Part shown: piece by piece, positions 28,681-38,142 of the stretch
Layout: the number at the start of each line of letters is the position of its first letter
How positions within the stretch are numbered: the stretch's first letter is position 1
From: Halicephalobus mephisto
Lineage: Eukaryota; Nematoda; Chromadorea; Rhabditida; Panagrolaimidae
Direction of reading: 5' to 3'
Length of the DNA: 64,000 bases
NCBI GenBank assembly: GCA_009193035.1
Contig: SWDT01000108.1
Span: 242,457 to 306,456, forward strand
Translations under genes and position numbers: made by a program
The notes under the pieces: generated by a model
Told to the model about the DNA's origin: nothing
The model's database searches: none
The model's input: the letters and a program-made list of their open reading frames with translations, nothing else

Positions 28681-29446
28681 TCGATTCTGAATTCAAATTG
28701 ATTCAGATTTGGAAGTTCAGAATTTTTAAAAAGTAAATCACAATTTTAATTAAATTTAAATAAAAATTTCTAATTTTAGTTAAATTTAAATAAAAATTTC
28801 TAATTTTAGTTAAATTTAAATAAAAATTTCTAATTTTAGTTAAATTTAAATAAAAAATTTTTATTTTAATTATGACTCTGAAATTAATTTTAAATTTTTT
28901 ATATTTTTCGATTTTGAAGTATTCAATTCAAAATTTTCGGATTCTGAATAAAACTAACTTTAGAATTTTCGAATTTTATATAAAAACGGATTCAAAATTT
29001 TCAGATTCAGAATAAAACCAACTTTAGAATTTTTAAATTTTTTTATAAAAACGAATTCGAGATTTTCGAATTTTATATAAAAACGGATTCAAAATTGTCG
29101 ACATTTGGATTTCTAACCAGTTCGGATTAAGCTTGAGCTTTTCAGATTTGTATTCGAACCAGTTCAGTTTGAATTCAAGTTTCTCGAATTCTGAATCCGA
29201 ACTGTTTCACCCAAATTCAATTTTCCGAATTTTAAATAAAAATTATTTAATTTCGAATTTTTTAATTCGGAAATTTCGAACTTTGAATTTAAATTTATTT
29301 TTTAAAATTTTTACGAAATTTTAAATTTTTATTTTTTATTAAAATTGATTTTTTCAAATAATGAGAATTTTTGAAGTGCTTTATTATTCATAACGTTGCT
29401 TCAATTTTTTAAAAACATTTTTTTCAAAAATTTTAAAATTAAAAAT

Positions 29447-29752
29447 TTAGGAAATCCCTGGAGATCGTTGTGAGGGCGTTTTTTGACTTCTGAATGAGTA
29501 TCTAGTGGCAACAGGACCGTCACGAGGAGGTTTGACGTTATTTTTCAAATAATGGATCACCTTGATTCGTTTGCTTGTTCGATTCCCTATTTGCATTTCT
29601 CTCAGTGGAGGCACATGAACAGGTCTCCAATCGGTGTCCTCGATCTCGCGAGAATGCCCTCCCCCAATTTCCTCGCGTTTTCTTTTTAGATGCATAATTG
29701 ACTCGAAAAATAAAATTTTTTCTTCTAGATACTTTAACTGCCTCGAAATCAT
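29447..29752 (-). CDS. Small basic protein, unrecognised, divergent from the bZIP gene
   Basis: An uninterrupted minus-strand frame of 101 codons; an inner ATG at 29695 gives 82 residues and is a plausible alternative. The composition is balanced up to the TAA at 29447, then returns to AT-rich. The product is basic (KRKREEIGGGHSREIED, RTSKRIKVIHYLK, SFRSQKTPSQRSPG). The outer ATG overlaps the start codon of the bZIP gene on the other strand (CATGG at 29750-29754). I recognise no family. Confidence 0.4.
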   Translation of the reverse strand: MISRQLKYLEEKILFFESIMHLKRKREEIGGGHSREIEDTDWRPVHVPPLREMQIGNRTSKRIKVIHYLKNNVKPPRDGPVATRYSFRSQKTPSQRSPGIS

Positions 29753-32700
29753 GGAAGATGATTGTTGGAATTCCGCATTAATTCAGGACGATTGTCTCCT
29801 CGACTCGTCCATCGACAACAGAATCCATTATCCTCAAGGTTTGTCGGTTTCGATTCATGAATATTAATTTAAAAAACTGGTTTTATTTTTTAATATTGAA
29901 AACTAAATCTGTTTTTTTGAGTTTATTCGCTTAGAATTTTGAGGATTCTGAAACTTTTGAGAATCTCATTGAAGATTCTGGAAAATCGTAAAATATTTTG
30001 AGAATTTTCCGAACGTTCCAATAGGATTTTTCAGTATTGTTTAGAATTTTATAGATTTTTAGAATTTAGTAAAAGCTTTTAGAAGTTTTTAAAATTCCGT
30101 GTAAATCTCCAGAATTCAGTGAAATTCTGAAGTTTTTCAGCATCTCAGAAGTTTCTAGAATCTCCAGAAAGTTCAGTTTTTAGATTTCTAAGAAATTCTA
30201 GAATTGAAGACTCAGACCTAGAAGTCTGGAGGTTTTTAAAATACCTCGAAGTTTCTGGAGTTTCCGAAAACCCGGTGCAGTCTTCTAGACTTTTCTAAAA
30301 TCTGCGTAAATCCCCAGAATCCAATGAAAAACTCCCCAGAATTTCAGTGGTTTTTAGAATCCTCTAAACCTTTGTAAAAATCATTAGAATCTTCCAGAAC
30401 CTGATAGAAACTTTCCAAAGTAACATTCGAGTTTATCAAAGTTCCAAACATGAAAATGCTTGTTGAGACAACCCTATAACGCCCATTTTCGTTTTTTACT
30501 GTGGTACTATTTTTGCTGATGACGTCAAGAAAACAATCAAATTCGAATTGTCAAAACAATAGTAAAACGAAAAAATCCAGGTTTCTATTGATTTGTGAAT
30601 TCAGAATCCCGTTCTTTTGTATACCCATCTGGATTTGCTTTGTTTGGCCAGCCCGTCCTCTGCTCGTGAGCCCAATGGCCAATTTTCGTTTTAGTTTCGA
30701 TTTTAAAGGGGCTTATTTGTCGAAGAAAAATAAAAAACTGTTCTTTCATTTTTCCGGTCATTGGAAGTCTTGAAGACAGTTTTATCAATTTTTTTAAAGC
30801 TTTTCAATACCCAAAATCACAAGTACACCACCCATGATCACGGGGTCCCAGATCCTCCGGCCGCAAAAGTATAAAACTCTTTTTTCGATTAATCGATCTA
30901 ACGTTTATGACTATTTGGCCAATATTCAAACAGAATTTCCCATGTTAGTTATCAGTTTAGGCGAGGCTCTGTTGGAACAGCTTCTTCCACACAAGGAACT
31001 CGAGATAATTTCCATTTTCCTGTAATGAGGAAAATTTTGCTATGAATATCGTTCCTTGTTTAATCAAGATAAAAATTCATCAAATAAACGTTATTTTAAT
31101 ATTGTTTCTTGTTTCATATGCAGCACTAGTTGATTTCAATCATATAATTTCGAAAATTTAAAAATTGTTTTGATTTTTTTGAATGTCGTAGAAAATTCCG
31201 GAATTGTTAATTTTAGACATTAGTTCCAGAGCTTTCTATAACATTCTGGAAGATTCTAAGAATTTTATAAGATTCTGGAAAGTTATAAAATTCTAAAATG
31301 TCGTAGAAAATTCCAGAATCTTTAATCTTATAAATCAATTCTGGACAATTCTAAAAATTTTATAACATTTTAGAAGATTCTGGAAAATTCTAAAATTCTA
31401 AAATATCGTAGAAAATTCCAGAATCTTTAATTTTAGAAATCAATTCCAGAGGTTTCGATCTGATTCTGGAAGATTCTAAAAATTTTACAAAATTCTGGAA
31501 AATTATAAAATTCTAAAATGTCGTAGAAAATTCTAGAATCTTTAATCTTATAAATCAATTCTGGACAATTCTAAAAATTTTATAACATTTTAGAAGATTA
31601 TAGAAACATAAAATTCTAAAATATCGTAGAAAATTCTAGAATCTTTAATCTTATAAATCAATTCTGAAGGTTTTTATAAAATTCTAAAATGTAGAAAATT
31701 CTGGAATCTTAAATTTTGGATATTAATTTCGAAAATTTCGATCAGATTCTAAGATGTTCTAGAAACTTTTACAAAATTCCAAAATGTTCCAGAAAATTCT
31801 ATGAAATTTTCAAAATTTCAAAATTCTCCAAAATTAAGAATTTCCGAAATTTTCTAATTTATTCCAAAATCTCGGAATTTTATAAAGTTTTAAATGGACT
31901 AAATTTGGTTTTTAGAAATGTTCACTCCCGCCGAACTTGGGTCCGACGGAATCTCCACCTGTTCTTCTTCTTTGTCTTCCCCGGGGGATTCCCAAGGGAG
32001 CAATAACTCGGGATCCATACAGTACCTCCATGATGACCTGATTTCGCAGCCCCTGGCCGACTTTGATGAAGGAGATTGTCTGGGGGCCATGGACGACTAC
32101 GAAAGACATCACGGACTCGAATATGACATGAAATCCGACTATTACGAAACCACCGAATTCGTTCAAGATGAAGCTTCTCCTTCAACAAAGTACGTCGTCC
32201 TTAGAAGCCACAACGAAAGCGCCTTCAGACCCGTCGCCACGAGTCTCAGTTTCAACAGAACTGCTATGAGTAAGATTTTTTTGAAAAAATTGAAACAAAA
32301 AAATTTTTAGAAACTGTTTATCCGGTCCGAACGTATGTCTCTTGTCAACCACCTTCAACTCCTTCCGACGACGAATCCAAACTCCCGATTCCTTCTTTAA
32401 ATCGAACAAGATCAAAAATGCACGATTTGGCAGTGAAAAACCGACTAATCACGGATCAAGTAAGTGGGGCGATCATTATCTTTCTGGAAACAATTGAGTA
32501 TCTCTCTGAATCTTTGATTTAATCAAGAAATTTCTTTCAGAATCCCAAAGGCCAGGGGGTCGTGCAACTCTCGGCGGAAGAAAAAAGAACCTTACTTCAA
32601 GAAGGATACAGGTTGCCGACGAAGTTGCCGTTGACGAGAGAAGAAGAAGAAGCTCTCAAACTTGTACGAAGAAAAATAAAAAATAAATTAAGTGCTCAAG

Positions 32701-32864
32701 AAAGTCGTCGAAAAAGAAAAGAATACATGGATATGCTGGAGCAGAAGGTCCACGGCTACTATACTGAAAACGTAAACTTGAAGCACAGATTGAAACAATT
32801 AGATTTGGCTAATGCTGAATTAAACAAGAGAATCAGAGAACTCGAATCTAGATTTCCACTCTGA
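29751..32864 (+). CDS. crh-2: CREB3/CrebA-type bZIP transcription factor (CRH-2-like), no membrane anchor
   Basis: Exons 29751-29838, 31916-32269, 32311-32459 and 32541-32864 join with phases 1, 1, 0; about 304 residues. The acidic N-terminus resembles an activation domain; [10 protein letters not shown] matches the PPSTPS-type motif of CrebA. The C-terminus has the CREB3 signature [14 protein letters not shown], then basic region [20 protein letters not shown] and a leucine zipper ([26 protein letters not shown]). CREB3-family factors drive secretory-pathway genes; mammalian members are membrane-anchored and cleaved by S1P/S2P, whereas this protein stops right after the zipper, so it should be constitutively nuclear. 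Intron 1 is 2.1 kb and contains a non-repetitive block at 30500-31030; intron 2 is only 41 bp. Confidence 0.92.
30150..30465. repeat. Dispersed repeat copy A (pair with 38769-39090)
   Basis: About 310 bp in bZIP intron 1 that is roughly 95% identical to 38769-39090 in the Cys-repeat gene intron: both contain GAAGACTCAGACCTAGAAGT, CCGGTGCAGTCTTCTAGAC and AAAGTAACATTCGAGTT in the same order. No open frame, no clear terminal repeats. The sequence is dense in TTCnAGAA inverted triplets. Confidence 0.85.
30500..31030. other. Non-repetitive block in bZIP intron 1, unassigned
   Basis: Two stretches of balanced composition: 30590-30790 and 30830-31025. The second is open on the plus strand for 63 codons from an ATG at 30834 to TGA; on the minus strand both stretches have short open frames, one ending [19 protein letters not shown]. 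It may hold an alternative exon, a small nested gene or an enhancer. Nothing is recognised. Confidence 0.3.
31180..31700. repeat. ~120-bp tandem repeat in bZIP intron 1
   Basis: About four to five units, each with GTCGTAGAAAATTCCAGAAT, TCTTTAATCTTATAAATCAA and ACATTTTAGAAGATTCTGG. Alternate units are nearly identical, suggesting recent higher-order duplication. Confidence 0.8.
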
Positions 32865-33120
32865 AACAAATCACCTGTGCCTTATGAAGATGCATCAAAT
32901 TCGTCATTCCTGATTTAGTTTTCCTCGGTTTCACTAGAATCAGCGCAGCGAGGCCTCCTGTCTTCCAAGCATAATAGTCAGCTATTTCTATTTCAATTGT
33001 CTCCCGTTATCTAATCGTAATCTTGATTATTTTATTTGATTCATCGTTTTTGAAAAAATAAATTTATTTTTATTTAAAAATAGGATACGGAAATCCGGAG
33101 ATAAGCTACATCATTGGAAT

Positions 33121-33297
33121 GGGGATCTAATTAGGGCTTTTGGGATCTAGTCAGGTCTTGTGGGATCTAGTCAGGGCTTGTGGGATCTAGTCAGGGCTTT
33201 TGGGATCTAGTCAGGTCTTTTGGGATCTAGTCAGGTCTTTTGGGATCTAATTAGGGCTTTTGGGATCTAGTCAGGGCTTTTGGGATCGGTCAAGCTG
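33121..33297. repeat. 20-bp minisatellite, about nine units
   Basis: Head-to-tail copies of TGGGATCTAGTCAGGGCTTT with small substitutions (TCAGGTCTT, TTAGGGCTT), just downstream of the bZIP gene. Confidence 0.92.
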
Positions 33298-33625
33298 GTC
33301 ACGGGACTGAGGTTATCACTTATTTTTAAAAAACAAAATTTATTTTTGAAAAATGAATCAAGTATCTTCCGCATCGAAGTCAATGTTTATTCAACAATTT
33401 CGTTTTTTATTTTCTGAAAACATGATTCAAGTAGTCTGAATGTGCAATGTCTGATTTGCTTTTCGACCACAAACTTTATTGTTGTTAAAAATTTATTAAA
33501 TTCTCGGTATTTGAAGATTTGATTCACCTATCGTTGTAACAAAGTAGATCCTTCAGGTACTGCTTGTATTCTATGCATTTTCCACTAACATTGTTAATTT
33601 TTCTAATATCTCCTTGTATCAGTTA

Positions 33626-33998
33626 CAGTGAACTCGCGATAAGGGAGCTTGTCTAAAATATGTAAGGCTTACAGGGGGAGGGGGGTTCCAGAAAAGCACT
33701 ATGTAAGCCTTATATATTTTAGACAAGCTCCCTTAGGGGTTATTGTAGATTTTCTTAATTTAGGGAGCTTGCCTAAAATATGTAAGACATATGGTGCTTT
33801 TCTGTGACCCCCTCCCCCTGTAAGCCTTATCTATTTTAGACAAGTTCCCTAAGTGGAAGCTCAATAAGTGGAAAATTACCATAAACGGAACTCGGAAATT
33901 CCATTTTTTATGTTCTTCAAGTTGAACATTCGATAACTGAAAAACCGCCATAAGCGGGACGTTTTCCCCTTCAAGTTTCACTTATCGCGAGTCCACTG
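33626..33998. mobile_element. MITE related to the 19.8 kb element
   Basis: A 373-bp element flanked by TA. Ends CAGTGAACTCGCGATAAG and CTTATCGCGAGTCCACTG are nearly perfect inverted repeats. It contains the same GGAGCTTGTCTAAAATATGT palindromic block and the same TAAACGGAACTCGGAAAT block as 19805-20163, but with the palindrome inserted next to the left rather than the right end. Confidence 0.85.
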
Positions 33999-34123
33999 TA
34001 TCTGAAGATCGATTGAAATTACAGAGTTCCTCAAACGTTATTTAGGATATTCGAGAATTGTCGTCTAATGTAGTCATTTCACTTCAATTACTGTTTTTTG
34101 TCGCAAAAGATCTTAAACTGTAT

Positions 34124-35366
34124 TTATTGGCGAATTTTATTGCTTCGAATTTTATCTTGTAGTTTGATCTTCAGGATTTGTTGTTTTATAAGTTCGTATA
34201 TTATTTGTAGCTTTATCTTTCCGGTTTCTTTCATTGTCCACGTCTTACATTTGTAGTTAAAAGCAGAAAGAATGGTGGGATTAAAAAGATAAACATGAAC
34301 TTTCATGTAGTTCATTATAATGTTTCTTTTATATTTTCAAAGTCCAGCTATATGGCATTGTCTCATTGGATTGACGATCATGGGATGACTTGTTAGTCTA
34401 AGTAGATGTACTCTTCGACAGAGTTGTCAATCAGATTGTTGAATATAATTGTTTTTATCACTTAAGTTCTGTTCTTGCTGATTTGTAAGTTAATTTTTAT
34501 ATATTCTTCGTTTAGTTACTGTAACATTACTATAGTAATTTGTATATTGTAATAGAATATAACGATATTGCCAACGAATCGTAAATAGTGGGATTTTTCC
34601 GCATACAAAAAAGCGTAACTTTCGGTGCAGTAATAAATAGAAATCGTCACTATTGCTTGCAATTTTTGTTACTATTGAAAATTAAAGCGCTTCCTGATTA
34701 AACGATCTCAGCACAACTATTGTAACTCTATAGGGCTTATCTTGTTGTGTTAATGTTTATTATATATGGGGGATCGTGACTTGTATGTTTTAATAGACTC
34801 AAGTACCTCTTCCTACGACATATCGCAAATACCAAATATCCATGAAAAATGTGACTATTATTACATTTTATCACATTTCGCAATTGTTACGAGGCTAAAA
34901 GTTACTTTTTTTGTTTGTATCGATTTAAATACTTTGGTCTTTTAGGTCCAGCATTCGGACATCTACGGCTGTCGATAATTTCGATGAGATGGTATCACCT
35001 TGTACCCTTTTGCCGATAGAAATCTCGATTGGGTTATCGACTTATTGAATGCAAACCGTACGGAGTTGACATCGTGGAGCAATTAAATGTTCTTCAGAAT
35101 GCTTTATAATATTAGTGTATTAATGAAGATATGTTTCAATAAAGTTGGGTACTTTCTTGTAGTCGACAAAAATCATACAGCTGTGATTTCGTCTTCCAGA
35201 CTTCTCTCCAGGACCTGACTAATGACTTGTAATCGATCTGTTTCCGGAAATTCATTGCGGAATTTGATTCGTTCCTGGAGTTGTTGTTTGTATAGCTGCT
35301 GAGCTTATGATTGAGAAATAAATCAACCATTTTTAACGATGGGGCCGACATATTTTTATTCACCAA
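34124..35366 (-). pseudogene. Decayed non-LTR (LINE) retrotransposon, reverse transcriptase remnant
   Basis: Read on the minus strand in changing frames: NFRKQ (motif like the GFRK before motif A), then, after a +1 shift, IFVDYKKV (motif A, FVDYKKAFD type), then SIGKRVQGDTISSKLSTA (the RQGD-SPKLF motif), SVEEYIYL, and finally FNPTILSAFNYKCKTWTMKE with KLQDKIRSNKIRQ, the conserved tail of RTE/BovB-like and related LINE proteins (Y-C-TWT-KE, LRDRIRNEEIR). Multiple stops and frameshifts; no YADD motif was located. The copy is dead. Confidence 0.75.
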
Positions 35367-35598
35367 TTTCTACAATCATATACTATGAACCGGAAACAAA
35401 AAAACATCAAGTTCACACGGAAAACATAACTCTTGGTCCTATGACAATCACAAAATGTGACAAAAATGTAACACAATCGTCGCATTTTTCATAATATTCG
35501 GCATTTGTGATGAAATTAAAACAATAATGACGATTTGCATTTGTTACTAACTAAAAGTTACGCTTTTTTGTGTTTATATCGATGGATTGTATATGATA

Positions 35599-35796
35599 CA
35601 GTATCGGACAAAAGTCTTGGGACTCTCTCATTTTTGTTCGTATTTTTTTGTTAACTTAGTAATATTAGAAGTAGTAAGAGGTATTGTGTAGCTATCATTA
35701 CCTGCTACAATCGTTACCAGTTCTGAACTTTCTACGTGCGCCCACAGGAAATGGCGCAGCATTGTTCATTTTTTGCCCGCCAAAAGTCTTGGGACT
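35599..35796 (+). repeat. Left terminal inverted repeat of the Tc1-like element
   Basis: Bears two direct copies of the AAAAGTCTTGGGACT motif, about 165 bp apart, at its outer and inner ends. Confidence 0.93.
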
Positions 35797-35869
35797 TCTC
35801 ATTGTTTATATATTTTATATAAGTAAGTTTTTGCATTTTCTTTCTTTAATATAATTTTATGGTTTAGTT

Positions 35870-36892
35870 ATGGTGTGTGATCAATACTACTCTCCCGATT
35901 TCAAAGGAAAGGTCATTGAAGCTGTGAGAAGGGACAGGACGAAAAATGATGTTGCTCGAACTTTTATGATCTCAAAGAACACCGTTGCCAGATGGATGAA
36001 GCGTTTTAAAAGCAGAGGAACTGTAGTACCTGCTCCGAAATCTGGAAGACCGAGAATAACTTCGAAATCTGTCGATCAACATATCAAAACACTCTCCCAA
36101 CATAATTTACTTTTGACAGCACCAGATATTAAGAAAGAAATTTTTGGTTCAGATGATGATTCCGTCAGTGTAAGAACTGCGCAAAGAAGGTTGGTGGAAA
36201 AGGACTTGCATGGTTGCCGTGGAGTCAACAAACCACCACTATCTTCTAAGAATCAGATCTCTAGACTTGATTGGGCTTGGGAACACAAGTGTTGGGATTT
36301 TGAAATGTGGTCCAGAGTTTTATGGACAGACGAATCTGCTCTTACCTTGTTCGGAAATGAAAACACGCGGTGGATCCGACGTCCTCGCGGTGCTCGATTT
36401 GCTCCTAAATATCAGCTTCCAACTATGAAATACGGAGGAGGTACTCTCATCGTTTGGGGATGTATAACTTCGTTCGGTGTTGGTCCTTTGGTCAGAATTA
36501 AAGGAATCATGGATGCACTGGCATACGCAGATATTATCAAAGATTATGTTTTACCTTTTGCTAAGAAAAATATGCCTAGGAATTGGATTTTTCAGAGAGA
36601 CAATGATCCCAAACATCGGTCGAAGTACGTCAGCAACTTGCTTGAAGATCATCATGTTCAAGTTCTTCCTTGGCCCTCCCAGTCGCCAGATTTGAGTCCG
36701 ATAGAGAATATATGGTGGGAATTAAAACGAAGATGTAAAGGTCAGAAAGCTCGTCATTTAGATGAAAAATTCGAATTAGTCAAACGTGAATGGGAGAACA
36801 TCAGTCCATTGTTTATCCAGAAACTAATTCGATCTATGAGAGATCGGTGTAATGCAGTAATTAAAGCCAAAGGTTGTAGTACTAAATATTAG
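35870..36892 (+). CDS. Tc1-family transposase (DD34E)
   Basis: 340 residues, no introns or breaks. An N-terminal paired-like helix-turn-helix (DVARTFMISKNTVARWMKRF) is followed by an AT-hook-like SGRPRIT, a second DNA-binding half, and the DDE domain: WTDES (first Asp), FQRDNDPKH (second Asp) and SPDLSPIENIWWELK (Glu), the last two separated by 34 residues, i.e. DD34E as in Tc1. Acts in the nucleus to cut at the inverted repeats and insert at TA. Full length for the family, so probably functional. Confidence 0.96.
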   Translation: MVCDQYYSPDFKGKVIEAVRRDRTKNDVARTFMISKNTVARWMKRFKSRGTVVPAPKSGRPRITSKSVDQHIKTLSQHNLLLTAPDIKKEIFGSDDDSVSVRTAQRRLVEKDLHGCRGVNKPPLSSKNQISRLDWAWEHKCWDFEMWSRVLWTDESALTLFGNENTRWIRRPRGARFAPKYQLPTMKYGGGTLIVWGCITSFGVGPLVRIKGIMDALAYADIIKDYVLPFAKKNMPRNWIFQRDNDPKHRSKYVSNLLEDHHVQVLPWPSQSPDLSPIENIWWELKRRCKGQKARHLDEKFELVKREWENISPLFIQKLIRSMRDRCNAVIKAKGCSTKY

Positions 36893-36945
36893 ATTTGTTT
36901 TGTAAATGTTGCTGTTTGAATTATTTTTCAAAACAATAAATCTAA

Positions 36946-37143
36946 AGTCCCAAGACTTTTGGCGGGCAAAAAATGAACAATGCTGCGCCATTTCCTGTGG
37001 GCGCACGTAGAAAGTTCAGAACTGGTAACGATTGTAGCAGGTAATGATAGCTACACAATACCTCTTACTATTTCTAATATTACTAAGTTAACAAAAAAAT
37101 ACGAACAAAAATGAGAGAGTCCCAAGACTTTTGTCCGATACTG
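36946..37143 (-). repeat. Right terminal inverted repeat of the Tc1-like element
   Basis: Reverse complement of the left repeat with about one mismatch (AGAAATAG versus AGAAGTAG near 37072). Confidence 0.93.
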
Positions 37144-37580
37144 TATGTCTATACATTGAAACAGTTCTGATTTGTCAGATATATTAGATTCGATGTATAG
37201 TTGCATCATGTTCATAAAAAAGTGACTTTTGACCCGTAACAATTGTGAAATGTAATAATCGTCACATTTTTCATAATATTTGGCATTTGTGATGAAAATT
37301 ACAAGTAATAGTGACGATTTATGTTGATTATTCAAGTAAAAGTTACGCTTTTTTGTGTTTATATCGATGGATTGTATATGATATGTCTATACATTGAAAC
37401 AGTTCTGATTTGTCAGATACATTAGATTCAATGTATAGTTGCATCATGTTTATAAAAAAGTAACTTTTGACCTCGTAACAATTGTGAAATGTAATAATCG
37501 TCATATTTTTCATAATATTTGGTATTTGTGATGAAATTAGAAATAATAGTGAAAATTTTCATTTGTTACTAATCCAAAAA
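37144..37580. repeat. ~240-bp tandem repeat interrupted by the Tc1-like insertion
   Basis: Units contain ATGTCTATACATTGAAACAG, TTGTGAAATGTAATAATCGT, CATTTGTGATGAAA and AAAGTTACGCTTTTTTGTGT. One unit (right half at 35430-35598, continuing at 37144) was split by the transposon; the next copies follow at 37210-37580. The same family is also visible, more diverged, at 34550-34700 and 34830-34930. Confidence 0.8.
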
Positions 37581-38142
37581 TAATGGTTTTTGTGGGTATA
37601 AGTTAATTTTTAAGTTGCACTTTGATCATATATTATCCTTGAAAACAGTTCGATAAAATTTTAAATTGTCGAGTTTCTGCAATGTTGATTTTCTGACAAC
37701 ATATTTCAAAAGATTAATTTATTCTTCAACCACAATTCAGCGTCCAATCTTTTCAAAATTGCCAGACTTTTCTTTGTTAATCACGGTAATCTAAGTACGG
37801 ATGACTAGATCAAACTCGTTTTTGGATTAACCCTTAATACGAAAAATCCAGATTTTATGGTTCGATAATTTTGTTTTTTTAGAAATATTTTTACAAAAAA
37901 ATAGTTTAACCGAAATTATAATTTTGTAAAATTTAATATTCTGGAATGTCCAAAATAATTGTCCATGACTCAATCCATTCACTTTCGCCGGAATGACCGG
38001 CTTTGAGACCGGATCAGCTGGATCCGGCCGTTATTTGGAGCGAAAACAGGATTCACGGACTCAGCAGTGCATGACGGCAATGATCGTCGATTGCGCAAAA
38101 ATCCAAAATTACGTAAATCCTTTTTCGATTTTTCTCGCGATT
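37581..38142. other. Intergenic, upstream of the Cys-repeat gene
   Basis: AT-rich up to 37960. Bases 37975-38110 are richer in GC and probably contain the promoter/5' UTR of the next gene. No other feature seen. Confidence 0.45.

Larger units (their letters stand above)
35599..37143 (+). mobile_element. Intact Tc1-like DNA transposon with ~198-bp inverted repeats
   Basis: A 1,545-bp element flanked by TA. Terminal inverted repeats 35599-35796 and 36946-37143 differ at about one base; each has an outer copy (CAGTATCGGACAAAAGTCTT) and an inner copy (CCCGCCAAAAGTCTTGGGAC) of the presumed transposase site, the IR/DR arrangement. One intact transposase gene lies between. The near-identity of the ends and the intact frame imply a recent insertion. 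Confidence 0.95.

Noticed and set aside
29565..29600. GTTCGATTCC resembling a tRNA T-loop
   Set aside because: No acceptor or anticodon stems around it; the bases lie in the minus-strand open frame.
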